From: BP-191 sp035940575
GTDB lineage: Bacteria > Actinomycetota > Actinomycetes > BP-191
Direction: 5' to 3'
Assembly (NCBI GenBank): GCA_035940575.1
Contig: DASZER010000046.1
Coordinates: forward strand, 13,367-77,366
Length of the DNA stretch: 64,000 bases
Both the position numbers and the translations under genes were made by a program. The number at the start of each line of letters is the position of its first letter. Within the stretch, counting starts at the first letter, position 1. Below the pieces are notes generated by a model. It did not search any database, had not been told where the DNA came from, and was given only the letters and a program-made list of their open reading frames with translations. Below, in pieces: positions 32,901 through 41,253 of this stretch.

Positions 32901-34769
32901 CGGGATCGCGCCGATGAAGCGGTCGCTGAGCGTCGGGTCCGTCGCGGAGTTGCCGACCGCGTCCTGGACCGCCGGCTCCATGCGGACCTTGTCGTTGACC
33001 TTGGGCAGGCGCTTCGAGCCGCTCGGCGGCGTCGGCTCGGTCGTCGGGCCGAGCTCGATCGTCAGCGAGGTGAGGTCGGCCGACCACGTGACGGTCGGGT
33101 TCGAGCCCCAGCTGATGCCGCCGTCCGGGAACGTCAGGCGCTCGTTGACGCAGGCCGCCGCGAGCGCGCAGGTGTTGCTGTCGCCGGTCTCGGAGATCGA
33201 GTCCTTGTACATCTTCTCGCTGAACGTCACCTGCACGACGTCGCCGGCCGCGCCGACGCCGTCGTTGCCGCCGTCAGAGAGGAACGACACCGACGCGAGG
33301 CGCGGCGGGATCGTGTCCTTGGTGTACGTGCTGGCGGAGTTCCAGGAGTCGGTCGTGTTGCCGAACGGGTCGAGCAGGCGGCCCTGGATGGTCATCAGGC
33401 TGCCGGTCGTGCCCACACCGGTGGTGTCGACGCGGACGACGTCCGGGGACGTGTTGTCGGAGGCGACCGGCGTCCACGCCGTGGCGTCGCCGGGAGCCGT
33501 GGAGAGCGCGCCACCGGCGGTGACGACGAAGCGGGCCTCGGTCGTGCTGACGCTGTTGTGGCCGCCGGCGCTGGTCGCCTGGCCGGAGAACGCCACGCGG
33601 GCGGGCGCCTGGGTGACGTTCGCCGCGTTGATGCCGCGGTGGGCCGCGGAGCCGTCGTGGAGGTCGATCGCGCCGTTCGTGGTGGTCGGGGCCGTGACGT
33701 CGTTGCTGCGGTCGACCTTGTCGCCGCTGCCGTTGCGGTTGTCGAACAGGCGGACGGCGGCGGTGAGGTTGCCGAGCCGGTCGAATGCGCGGACGAAGAC
33801 GTCGTCGCTGACCTGGCCGTTGCGGGCGGTCTTCGACGTGGCCGTGATGCCGGTGCCGTCACCGATGAACAGCTCCTGCGTGGCGCCGGGGAGCGCGGGC
33901 AGCGTGAACATCGCGGGCGAGCCGTCTGGACGCTTGAGGAAGTTGGCCTCGGTGACGTTGTTGCCGTCGTTGAGGAACAGCAGCGTCTTGTCGGGGTCGT
34001 TGTGCTCCGAGGCGCCGACGGCGTACGCGTCCTCCTTCGGCGTGCCGGTCTGGCGCTCCATCGGCGGGCGGTTGATCGGCGCGAAGCTCGTGGACTTCGG
34101 GTCGACCGGCGGCTTCGAGTCGATGGTCAGCTTCTGCGTCTCGACGGCGGCCGCGGGGCTGGTCGTGCTGTCGGAGAAGCGGATGCCGTTGGCCGGGACC
34201 GCGAGCTTGAAGTCGCGGTTCTCGATCGTGCCGGCGCTGCTGCCGGGGTGGACCGTGACGAAGTAGCCCGTGCTGCCGGTCGCGCGCACGCCGTCGACCG
34301 CGATGCGGATCGGGATCTGCCCGCCGCTCGGCGAGCCGATGACGTAGCCGGTGCTAACGGGGGTCTGCGTGAAGTCGATCTCGCCGAACGCGCCGTCGGG
34401 GCCGCCGAGCGAGGCGCTCGTGCCGCTGACGTCCTTGTAGACGGCGAAGCCGTCGCCGGGCGCGAAGTCGCGGTCCGGGACGATCGCGGGACCCGTGGGG
34501 TAGCCGCTGAGACGAAGCTCGACGCCGTTGATGGCGGCGTTGGCGGCGGTGTCGACCTTGAAGACCGCCGTGTTGCCGCGCACACCCTGGGAGGTGTTGC
34601 GGAAACCGGCGTTGGGGCCGACGGTGTTGCTCTCGCCGATGTTGTTCGAGTAGACGGCGACGGTCGCGGTCGCGGCGGACGCCGGAGCCACGAGCGGGCC
34701 GGCTGCAGCGATGAGCGGCACGGTCGCCGCCACCACCGCGAAGCGGCTACGTGCACGGGTAGAACGCAT
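29943..34769 (-). CDS. Very large secreted multi-domain repeat protein
   Basis: 1608 aa, ATG behind GAGGAG. The signal peptide ends near APASA-ATA. Most of the chain is beta-rich, with several bacterial Ig/SwmB-like units: VVQVTFSEKMYKDS, VVAKYSEAIYRS, IVYGEALNGFS and IKVFFSEAVDGL, each followed by a VDS/VRxD-type strand. DSDADGQLD (about residue 750) and DLNSDGRID (about 885) are calcium-binding DXDXDG loops. The C-terminal ~250 residues hold about four imperfect repeats built on R-DG-(V/L)IK-S-YYVYD--KRPI, as in secreted actinobacterial wall proteins. There is no LPXTG signal. Probably an adhesin or surface-layer-like protein. Lower Arg and higher Thr/Asn/Asp than neighbours reflect secretion, not necessarily transfer. 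Confidence 0.85.
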   Translation of the reverse strand: MRSTRARSRFAVVAATVPLIAAAGPLVAPASAATATVAVYSNNIGESNTVGPNAGFRNTSQGVRGNTAVFKVDTAANAAINGVELRLSGYPTGPAIVPDRDFAPGDGFAVYKDVSGTSASLGGPDGAFGEIDFTQTPVSTGYVIGSPSGGQIPIRIAVDGVRATGSTGYFVTVHPGSSAGTIENRDFKLAVPANGIRFSDSTTSPAAAVETQKLTIDSKPPVDPKSTSFAPINRPPMERQTGTPKEDAYAVGASEHNDPDKTLLFLNDGNNVTEANFLKRPDGSPAMFTLPALPGATQELFIGDGTGITATSKTARNGQVSDDVFVRAFDRLGNLTAAVRLFDNRNGSGDKVDRSNDVTAPTTTNGAIDLHDGSAAHRGINAANVTQAPARVAFSGQATSAGGHNSVSTTEARFVVTAGGALSTAPGDATAWTPVASDNTSPDVVRVDTTGVGTTGSLMTIQGRLLDPFGNTTDSWNSASTYTKDTIPPRLASVSFLSDGGNDGVGAAGDVVQVTFSEKMYKDSISETGDSNTCALAAACVNERLTFPDGGISWGSNPTVTWSADLTSLTIELGPTTEPTPPSGSKRLPKVNDKVRMEPAVQDAVGNSATDPTLSDRFIGAIPPKPASSAVTTGDVAGRNLYNQGRDGYLDRMTVTFPFAIEDYQTKVAENLANFKIMGSDVQTPTAVTVTSNTTFTLTFGGVMLTSEQPRLVYTRPATGGLKAGGVDVPDFTVTATDKAAPAVQMVTTSDSDADGQLDTVVAKYSEAIYRSALDGEADGSYRVNGYENHPSGCLLTDEENTASEGDTPNVTLIGLCVGDVPDTAATPTTATINDYRPADPKVGSNPLSQTQNVSGTGWGTGANDTPFVFNRVLDKAPPVVVSRTTKDLNSDGRIDAIDIVYGEALNGFSVETARFTVSNRTITSIDLLGSTGVRLNLAPIAPGVVGDTDSTPTVQYHGGTDNVGLTDASDQRNAVRIDAAAQPTTDGAGPAITGACAGTAANNGSCPLDTTAEDKIKVFFSEAVDGLAVGEILVEQPAGTNKAVTAVTTATDGKSADLTLAEKAIDATKDALVRFSAANVVDDRSAGNVGNSQTASVLAPAAPTVKLDLSCPVSNSTTFCGATKVNTGAVATTGLVRYWRLSTTAPTATTPAGEYTADYPSVYPQGNTTLPEGSLTLYLSGKDDYGRTAGVTPTVSDTITILRAPEIGTVSLVNTTRPATGTWGRTDTVVDGDNLNVKAVGYSNDADQWAPNGVCSSARMSIDYRGITANKSLGAVAPFSCDLSTTTFRKSRTMTFPFVKVVGTTRYPVGTVLKQSANDPGWLIVDGANGTLARRQFVSVNARRSWQITDSSVITVPVSVLNGYPRLTRVGFRDGAVIKTSGSGYYYVYDSIKRPISSGQLAAWKMPLSQVYNVSSGELNAHPTGAGFAYGAHALGTWVRFPDGSVNQITKNRLGQVVRRGVTSSWALRTLVPGAQIYSANSYDRAVPYDTTFMRGYRDGVMVKVNSTTYGVVSRTVLRTFANPTTFNTMGFNTSNAWPYSPSYLPRTATGFTTGAAIDRYKITSVVVKVTNLAGDSASKIVLPGTGGIWGVGTLDPIPANWDASRK

Positions 34770-35142
34770 GTGATCTCCTCGCCAGCCTGGCTGGGCTTGG
34801 CTAACAGGGGTTGAACCGATTGTGCGCGCGGCCCTCCGCCCCTGGGGGGATTTTCAGACCACGAGCCTGGCTTCGACGCCTTGATGACGTCTCCTGCCGG
34901 GGTCCCGCGCCGCCACGAACGATGGCTTGAGCGCAGGGACCGGTACGCAATAGACGGTAAGGAGCGAAGTGCCCGATTCGTTCCCGGGTAACGCGACTGT
35001 CGCCTCGATGGGGAAGTAGGCCGCCCTCACCGCCGGGTGAGGACGTTCCGGGCGAAGCGGGGCGAAGCCGGTGTTGTCGGGCACGGTCGGGCCGGGGGAC
35101 AGTAGCGCGACGGCGTACGGGGCGCCGAACGGGGAGGCTGCC
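34770..35142. other. Divergent intergenic region, 373 bases
   Basis: This lies between the large secreted protein gene (minus) and the ECF sigma gene (plus). It contains a stem of GGTCCCGCGC (34901-34910) with GCGCAGGGACC (34931-34941, one bulge), which would be in the minus-strand leader. I found no convincing promoter boxes and no known riboswitch. A 76-codon ORF on the minus strand (34854-35084) has no ribosome binding site and I do not call it. Confidence 0.5.
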
Positions 35143-36210
35143 GTGGCGGCTGCTGAGGAACGCCGTGCCGAGCGCTCGGGTGACGCCGGCGCGACGGGGA
35201 TGACGTTCGACGAGCTGTGCGAGGCGTACTACGACCGCGTCGTCGGCCTGGCGGTGCGGGCGTTCGGGCGCCGCGAGGCGGAGGACGTGGCGCACGAGGC
35301 GCTGTCGCGGGCGCTGGCGTCGTACGACACCGTGGACCGCGACCGCGACGTGTGGCCGTGGCTGGCGACGGTCGTGCGCAACGCGGGACGGGACGCGTTG
35401 CGACGGCGGCCCTCGGTGCCGCTGGAGGAGGCGTCCGTCGCCGGCGAGGCCGACCCGGCGTTCGACGCGGCGGCGTCGGCGGAGGAGCGGCGGCTGCTCG
35501 CGCGGGCGCTGGCGCGGGTGCCGGAGGACGACCGCGAGGTGCTGCTGATGCGCGTGCGCGAGGGGCTGCCGTACGCCGACATCGCGGCGCGCACCGGGCG
35601 CTCGGCGGGGGCGTTGCGGGTCCAGGCGCTGCGGGCGCGGCAGCGGCTCGCGGCGGAGTTCGCGCGGGTCGGCGGGACGGCGTACGGGATCGGCGCGGCG
35701 CTGTCGCTGCGGTTCGCGCGGGTCCGGGAGCGGGTGGCCGGCGTCGCGGCGGCGGTGCCCTCGGCGGCGCAGGTGGTGACGGCGGCGGTGATCTGCGGCG
35801 GCCTCGCGACGGGCGGCGCCGGCCCGACGGCGGCGGGCGTCGCGTCGCCCGGCGGCGCGGGGGTCGCAGGCGTCGCGGCGCGAGGGGCCTCGGGAGCGGG
35901 CGGCGCGGCGTGGGCGGCCGGCCCGGCGCGCCGCGCGGGCGGCATGGGTGCCGGCCGGGAGGTCGGCGGGGCCGGCGGCGGGGTGGCGCGGCCGTCCGGC
36001 GGGCCCGGACCCGAGGTCATGGACCCGCCGGAGCCGGCGGGGGCGCCGGTCGTCGGGGCGGTACGGGCCCCGCACAGCGCGGGGCGGCAGCGGCGGGAGG
36101 CCGGCGTCGCGACGCACGACCGCGAGGTCGGGGTCGCGACGGACGCGTACGGCGCGCCTGTCCACGCGCCGTGCCTCCCGGCGGTGCCCTCCTGCGAGGC
36201 GTCCCGCTAG
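35143..36210 (+). CDS. ECF-type RNA polymerase sigma factor with long C-terminal extension
   Basis: 355 aa from the GTG at 35143 (GGGGAGG at 35131); an ATG at 35201 is the alternative. Residues ~20-95 are sigma region 2 (EAYYDRVVGLAVRAFGRREAEDVAHEAL, DVWPWLATVVRNAGRDALRRR) and ~115-170 region 4 (VPEDDREVLLMRVREGLPYADIAARTG). The usual ECF length is about 180; the remaining ~180 residues are Gly/Ala/Pro-rich with one weak hydrophobic segment (VVTAAVICGGLATGGA). No anti-sigma gene follows. It is divergent from the 1608-aa secreted protein, its most likely target. Its stop overlaps the convergent gene (CTAG). Confidence 0.85.
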   Translation: MAAAEERRAERSGDAGATGMTFDELCEAYYDRVVGLAVRAFGRREAEDVAHEALSRALASYDTVDRDRDVWPWLATVVRNAGRDALRRRPSVPLEEASVAGEADPAFDAAASAEERRLLARALARVPEDDREVLLMRVREGLPYADIAARTGRSAGALRVQALRARQRLAAEFARVGGTAYGIGAALSLRFARVRERVAGVAAAVPSAAQVVTAAVICGGLATGGAGPTAAGVASPGGAGVAGVAARGASGAGGAAWAAGPARRAGGMGAGREVGGAGGGVARPSGGPGPEVMDPPEPAGAPVVGAVRAPHSAGRQRREAGVATHDREVGVATDAYGAPVHAPCLPAVPSCEASR

Positions 36211-36470
36211 GCGGGGCCCCACGGGATGATCGTCGGCGTGCAGGTGTGCCAGACGACGTAGCCCTCGGGCTTCACCCCGGCCCAGCCGTGCTCGCAGTAC
36301 ATCCCGTTGTCGTAGACGTTGACGGTGCAGAACGTCCCGGTCGTCACGTGCGGCAGGACGTCGCCCTGCGTCTCGTAGTTGAAGCAGATGTCCTCGGCGG
36401 CCGAGGCGGGAGCCGCGCCCGGGACACCGAGGGCGGTGGCGAGGGCGAGCAGGAGCAACGGACGGCGCAT
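36207..36470 (-). CDS. Small secreted cysteine-containing protein
   Basis: 87 aa from the ATG at 36470 with AAAGGGG upstream. The signal peptide ends near APASA-AED. The mature part (about 63 residues) has four Cys (DICFNY, TFCTVNV, MYCEHGW, HTCTPT) and many aromatics. Secreted, probably two disulfides. Function unknown. Confidence 0.65.
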   Translation of the reverse strand: MRRPLLLLALATALGVPGAAPASAAEDICFNYETQGDVLPHVTTGTFCTVNVYDNGMYCEHGWAGVKPEGYVVWHTCTPTIIPWGPA

Positions 36471-36537
36471 GGTGCGCACCCCTTTCGTCGGAGGTCCGCA
36501 AGACCTCCGGGGTGCCGTGCCGTGACGTCGGTTGGCG

Positions 36538-37223
36538 CTACGACGCCGTACGCGGCGGCCGTGACGCGAGCACGAAGCCCGCGTACATCACGGCGACGCC
36601 GACCGTGAGGGTGGTCGCCTGGCTCGCGACCTCGGAGAGGAACGCGAGCGCGCCGCCCAGCGCGGCGATCGCGACGCCGAGCGCGATGACGAGCGTGCCG
36701 CGGAAGCGGGCGCGCGCGGCCGCCCCACTCCTGCGGGCGCGCAGCCCCGACCAGACGGTGCCGCCGAGGACGACGAACGTCCCCACGACGTTGGACACGA
36801 CGACGAGCACGCGGGGCAGCACGGCGAAGAAGTCCTTGCCGTGCGGCACGGCGTAGCCCGCCACGGGGACCGCCGTCACGAAGTCCGACGCCGCCAGCAC
36901 GAGCGCCGCGTCGACGGACAGGATCGCGAGGAACACCGCGAGCACCCGCGTCGCCCGCCCGGGCCAGAGCAGCTCGACCTCGCCCATCGCGAGCCACGGC
37001 ACGGACAGCAGCGCGCCGAAGACGTAGTAGCCGCGCAGGCTCGCCCCCGACCAGCCGAACGCCGTGCCGTAGGTGAGGAACGCCGCGCCCGTCGCGAAGA
37101 ACAGCAGCGACAGCGCCCAGGACCGCAGGTACGGCCGCCGCGAGCGCCACCACCGCCGCAGCAGCGCCAGCGAGAACTCCCAGGCGATGACCGTGGCGAC
37201 GAACGGCAGGACAGCCTCTGGCC

Positions 37224-37227
<4 letters not shown>
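36538..37227 (-). CDS. Seven-helix membrane protein, unknown
   Basis: 229 aa, GTG start overlapping the acyl-CoA ligase stop. About seven hydrophobic helices with short loops (for example LLFFATGAAFLTYGTAFGW, LAVFLAILSVDAALVLAAS, VLVVVSNVVGTFVVLGGTVW). There is no Lys or His pattern in the last helix that would suggest a rhodopsin and no transporter motif. Co-transcribed with the ligase. Confidence 0.75.
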
Positions 37228-38747
<1,520 letters not shown>

Positions 38748-38833
38748 GAGCCCGCCCTTCGGTTCCGCCTCACCCGGGCGAAGTGTGCCATGTGGCGGTC
38801 AAGATCCGCGCCGCCACCGCCGATGGGCTCACC

Positions 38834-39112
38834 ATGGCGCACGGCGCGAAGGGGATCCCTCCGATACCGCCCGGCTTCGTCGTCGGCGCGAAGGCCGTGC
38901 TGCGGGCCGTGTCGTCGGCCCGCGGGGACGTCGCGCGGGTCATCGTGGCGAAGGACGCGCCGAGCGAGACCGTCGAGCCGGTACGCCGCAGCGCGCGCGA
39001 GTCGTCGTTGACGCTGGTCGAGGTCTCCTCCTCGGAGGAGCTCGGGCGCCACTGCGGGCTCCCGAGACCCGTCGCCGCGGCGGCGCAGCTCCGCGGAGCG
39101 TCGGGACTTTAG
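38834..39112 (+). CDS. Ribosomal L7Ae/L30e-like RNA-binding protein
   Basis: 92 aa from the ATG at 38834; upstream GTGs at 38783 or 38792 in frame are alternatives, since the ribosome binding site is weak. The fold is indicated by VVGAKAVLRAVSSARGDVARVIVAKDA and TLVEVSSSEELGRHCGLPRPVAAAAQL, the L7Ae/YbxF pattern. These bind kink-turn RNA; the RNA partner here is unknown. It diverges from the acyl-CoA ligase. Its stop lies inside a small GGGACT-AGTCCC hairpin (39103-39116). Confidence 0.82.
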   Translation: MAHGAKGIPPIPPGFVVGAKAVLRAVSSARGDVARVIVAKDAPSETVEPVRRSARESSLTLVEVSSSEELGRHCGLPRPVAAAAQLRGASGL

Positions 39113-39136
39113 TCCCTGCGGGGTGGCAAGAAAGGC

Positions 39137-39163
39137 TCAAGTTCCTGCCGGACCCGCCGATAC
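39137..39163 (+). promoter_or_regulatory. Sigma-28 (FliA/WhiG)-type promoter
   Basis: TCAAGTTC (39137-39144), exactly 11 bases, then GCCGATAC (39156-39163). The FliA consensus is TAAAGTTT-N11-GCCGATAA. It lies about 40 bases before the GEMM-like element and about 200 before the CAP gene start, so transcription would begin near 39170. Confidence 0.75.
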
Positions 39164-39201
39164 ATCTGCTGTCAGCAACCGTTCCGAGACGGCCGCCGAC
39201 C

Positions 39202-39283
39202 TCGACAAAGGCACACCGCGCGCGAGCGCGGGCCGCAAAGGCATGGGACTGCCCCGGCAGTCAGCCAGCCCGCCGAAGGGTCA
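39202..39283 (+). ncRNA. GEMM-like (c-di-GMP-I) riboswitch candidate
   Basis: The layout follows GEMM-I: GGCACACC, a GCGC-GCGA-GCGC tetraloop hairpin, GGGCCGCAAAGGCATGGG with the conserved CGCAAAG core (39234-39240), a second hairpin ACTGCC-CC-GGCAGT, then CAGCCAGCCCGCC. The GNRA tetraloop and receptor-side CAGCC are as expected. One pair of the first basal stem is a mismatch (GGC versus GGC), which lowers certainty. A following hairpin (39279-39286 with 39295-39303) may be the expression platform. Confidence 0.65.
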
Positions 39284-39345
39284 ACGGCCAAGAGCGTTGG
39301 ACCGCCGACTTCAAGCACGTGGAGACGGCAGCCGCCTCGGGGTTC

Positions 39346-39359
39346 GCACCCGGAGGTGC
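39346..39359 (+). promoter_or_regulatory. Ribosome-binding-site hairpin before the first CAP gene
   Basis: GCACC-CGGA-GGTGC is a perfect 5-bp hairpin that contains the GGAGG ribosome binding site (39352-39356) of the GTG start at 39365. It could hide the site and be opened by the upstream leader RNA. It also fixes the start choice: the GTG at 39356 lies inside the ribosome binding site. Confidence 0.6.
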
Positions 39360-39364
39360 TGTCC

Positions 39365-40078
39365 GTGCTTCGCCGATTCGCCTCGGTCCTCGTGGCCTCG
39401 ACCATCGCCCTCACCGGGCTGGCCGCCGCCGCGCCCAGCGCGTCCGCCTCGACGCAGGAGTCGCAGTTCGTCTCGCTGACGAACGGCGCCCGCTCCAACA
39501 AGGGCCTCCGCACCTACGGCGTCGCCTCCGACCTCGTCTCCGTCGCCCGCCGCCACGCGCAGCGCATGGCGTCGCAGAAGTCGCTGTACCACAACCCGAA
39601 CCTCGGCTCCGAGGTCTCCGGCTGGCAGGCCGTCGGCGAGAACGTCGGCATGGGCGGCTCGGTGTCGTCCATCCACAACGCGTTCATGAACAGCACCGCG
39701 CACCGCGCGAACATCCTCGACACGGACTTCACGCAGGTCGGCATCGGCGTCGCGTTCGACTCCGACGGCGTCATGTACGTCACCGAGGTCTTCCGCAAGC
39801 CGAGCGGCTCGACGTCCGTCACCCCGGCCCCGCGGCCCCGCCCGGTCGCCACGGCCCGCCCGCGCACGACGTACAAGCCGGCCGTCGCGCCGAAGCCTGT
39901 CGCCAAGCCCGTCGCCCGCAAGCCCGTCGCCCGCAAGCCCGTCGTGAAGCGCCCCGACCCCCGCGCGCAGCTCGCCGCCCGCCTCGCCCACGCCCGCCAG
40001 GTCGCGTCCGCCCGTGCCGCGGAGAGCGCCCTCGAGCACGCCGTCGTGTACGTCGACGTGATGGGCTCGCTCGCGTAG
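39365..40078 (+). CDS. Secreted CAP (SCP/PR-1) domain protein 1
   Basis: 237 aa, GTG 8 bases after GGAGG. The signal peptide ends near PSASA-STQ. The CAP domain (residues ~32-155) has FVSLTNGARSNKGLR, SLYHNPNLGSEV, GENVGMGG, AHRANILDTDF and GIGVAFDSDGVMYVTEVF, keeping the His/Glu sites of the family. The tail is Pro/Lys/Arg-rich with KPVARKPVARKPVVK repeats, perhaps wall-binding. CAP proteins act outside the cell, bind lipids or wall components or have protease-like roles. It is first of three tandem paralogues and the only one with the sigma-28/riboswitch leader. Confidence 0.92.
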   Translation: MLRRFASVLVASTIALTGLAAAAPSASASTQESQFVSLTNGARSNKGLRTYGVASDLVSVARRHAQRMASQKSLYHNPNLGSEVSGWQAVGENVGMGGSVSSIHNAFMNSTAHRANILDTDFTQVGIGVAFDSDGVMYVTEVFRKPSGSTSVTPAPRPRPVATARPRTTYKPAVAPKPVAKPVARKPVARKPVVKRPDPRAQLAARLAHARQVASARAAESALEHAVVYVDVMGSLA

Positions 40079-40096
40079 CACCTCCCCGTCAGGCTC

Positions 40097-40128
40097 CCGC
40101 CCCGGTCCGTTCGTACGGACCGGGGCGG
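40097..40128 (+). terminator. Terminator between CAP genes 1 and 2
   Basis: CCGCCCCGGTCCGT (40097-40110) and ACGGACCGGGGCGG (40115-40128) form a perfect 14-bp stem with a TCGT loop, 19 bases after the stop. Confidence 0.9.
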
Positions 40129-40336
40129 TGTCGTGTACGCCGAACGGAGTAGTGCCAGTCTGCTTACCGGCGGGTGGTTTTCGGCCCCGGTGCTGGCATT
40201 TGGGCTAATCCTCTGGCAGGGTCTTGCCCGCAGGGGTGGGACCGGGCGCGTCGTCTTCCCTGGACGCGGCCGTCACGTGTACGCCCGCCGGCTTCCGAGC
40301 TCGATCGGTCGGCCTGATCCCTCGAGGTACGTCTTC

Positions 40337-41050
40337 TTGCTGCGCCGCGTGCTCGTACTGCTCCTCCTCGTCCTGCCGCTGTCCGCCGTCTCCGCGACGC
40401 CGGCGTACGCGTCGGCGACGGAGTCGGAGTTCGTCTCCCGCACCAACTCCGCACGGACGTCGCGCGACCTGCGCGCGTACGTCGTGCGCAGCGACCTCGT
40501 CTCCGTCGCCCGCCGCCAGGCGGCGCGGATGGCGGCCGCGCGGCGGATCTCCCACAACCCGAACCTCACCTCCGAGGTCACGAGCTGGCGCAACGTCGGC
40601 GAGAACGTCGGCAGCGGCAGCACCGTGTCGCGCATCCACACGGCGTTCATGAACTCGTCGGGCCACCGCGCGAACATCCTCAGCGCGACGTTCACCGAGG
40701 TCGGCATCGGCACCGCGCGCGGCGGGGACGGGCTCATCTACGTCTCCGAGGTGTTCCGCCGCCCGACGTACGCCACGACGTACGCCCCCGCGCGCAGCAC
40801 CACGACGACCAGGCGGCGTACGACGACCGCCCCCCGCACCAGGACGACCGTCCGCGCCTCGCGCTCGGCCGCCCGCCGGCCGCTGCCGCCGGCCCGCCCG
40901 GCGACCGTACGTCGCGTGACGGTCCGCGTCGTCGACCGTACGGCGGGGCGCCTGCGCTACGCGTACGGCATCTACCGCACGCCGCGGCCCGTCGGGTCGC
41001 TCGACCGCGCGGTGTCGTACGTGCGCGCGTCGCAGATCCTCGCGGGCTAG
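40337..41050 (+). CDS. Secreted CAP domain protein 2
   Basis: 237 aa. The likely start is the TTG at 40337 (CGAGG about 10 bases upstream), which begins a clean signal peptide (LLRRVLVLLLLVLPLSAVSA). A longer reading would put a non-signal N-terminus first. The CAP domain has FVSRTNSARTSRDLRAY, ISHNPNLTSEV, GENVGSGS, GHRANILSATF and GIGTARGGDGLIYVSEVF. The tail is Thr/Arg-rich. Exactly as long as paralogue 1. The 200-base leader after the terminator at 40097-40128 shows no riboswitch I recognise. Confidence 0.9.
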   Translation: MLRRVLVLLLLVLPLSAVSATPAYASATESEFVSRTNSARTSRDLRAYVVRSDLVSVARRQAARMAAARRISHNPNLTSEVTSWRNVGENVGSGSTVSRIHTAFMNSSGHRANILSATFTEVGIGTARGGDGLIYVSEVFRRPTYATTYAPARSTTTTRRRTTTAPRTRTTVRASRSAARRPLPPARPATVRRVTVRVVDRTAGRLRYAYGIYRTPRPVGSLDRAVSYVRASQILAG

Positions 41051-41082
41051 AGCCCTCCTACTAGTCCCTTCCGCTCTCTCCT

Positions 41083-41121
41083 CCCGGCAGGTGCCGGGCG
41101 TTCCGTGACGAAATGTCACGG
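41083..41121 (+). terminator. Two hairpins after CAP gene 2
   Basis: CCCGGCA-GG-TGCCGGG (41083-41098) and CCGTGAC-GAAAT-GTCACGG (41103-41121) follow the stop at 41050. The second is the better terminator candidate. Confidence 0.5.
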
Positions 41122-41182
41122 TCCGCCCCGCCCCCTCGTGGTCGTCCGGCGTCACTTCGTCACTGACGGGGTAGGCGCGCGT

Positions 41183-41236
41183 TAGTGCGTTCGGACCAGC
41201 ACGTCAGGGCCATAGGGCCCGAGGTCCGACGCACTA
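41183..41236 (+). promoter_or_regulatory. Long stem-loop in the leader of CAP gene 3
   Basis: TAGTGCGTTCGGACC (41183-41197) pairs with GGTCCGACGCACTA (41223-41236), 14 bp with one bulged T, enclosing a smaller GGGCC-ATA-GGCCC-type hairpin. It ends 6 bases before the GGGAGG ribosome binding site of the gene at 41254, so it could act on translation. Confidence 0.6.
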
Positions 41237-41253
41237 GCCGAGGGAGGGCCACC

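Noticed and set aside
29937..34814. 1625-codon open frame on the plus strand opposite the large secreted protein
   Set aside because: Long antisense frames are expected at this GC content; its product is Arg/Val/Asp/Gly-rich without domains, while the minus-strand protein has a signal peptide, repeats, RBS and terminator.
34854..35084. 76-codon minus-strand ORF upstream of the large secreted protein
   Set aside because: No ribosome binding site, no conserved features, and it lies in the likely leader region.
34770..35142. Possible c-di-AMP (ydaO) or other riboswitch in the leader of the large secreted protein
   Set aside because: A stem is present but the conserved ydaO words are not; no other known class fits.
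40129..41253. GEMM-type riboswitch before CAP genes 2 and 3
   Set aside because: Searched both leaders for the GGCA-ACC, GNRA and CGCAAAG pattern and did not find it.
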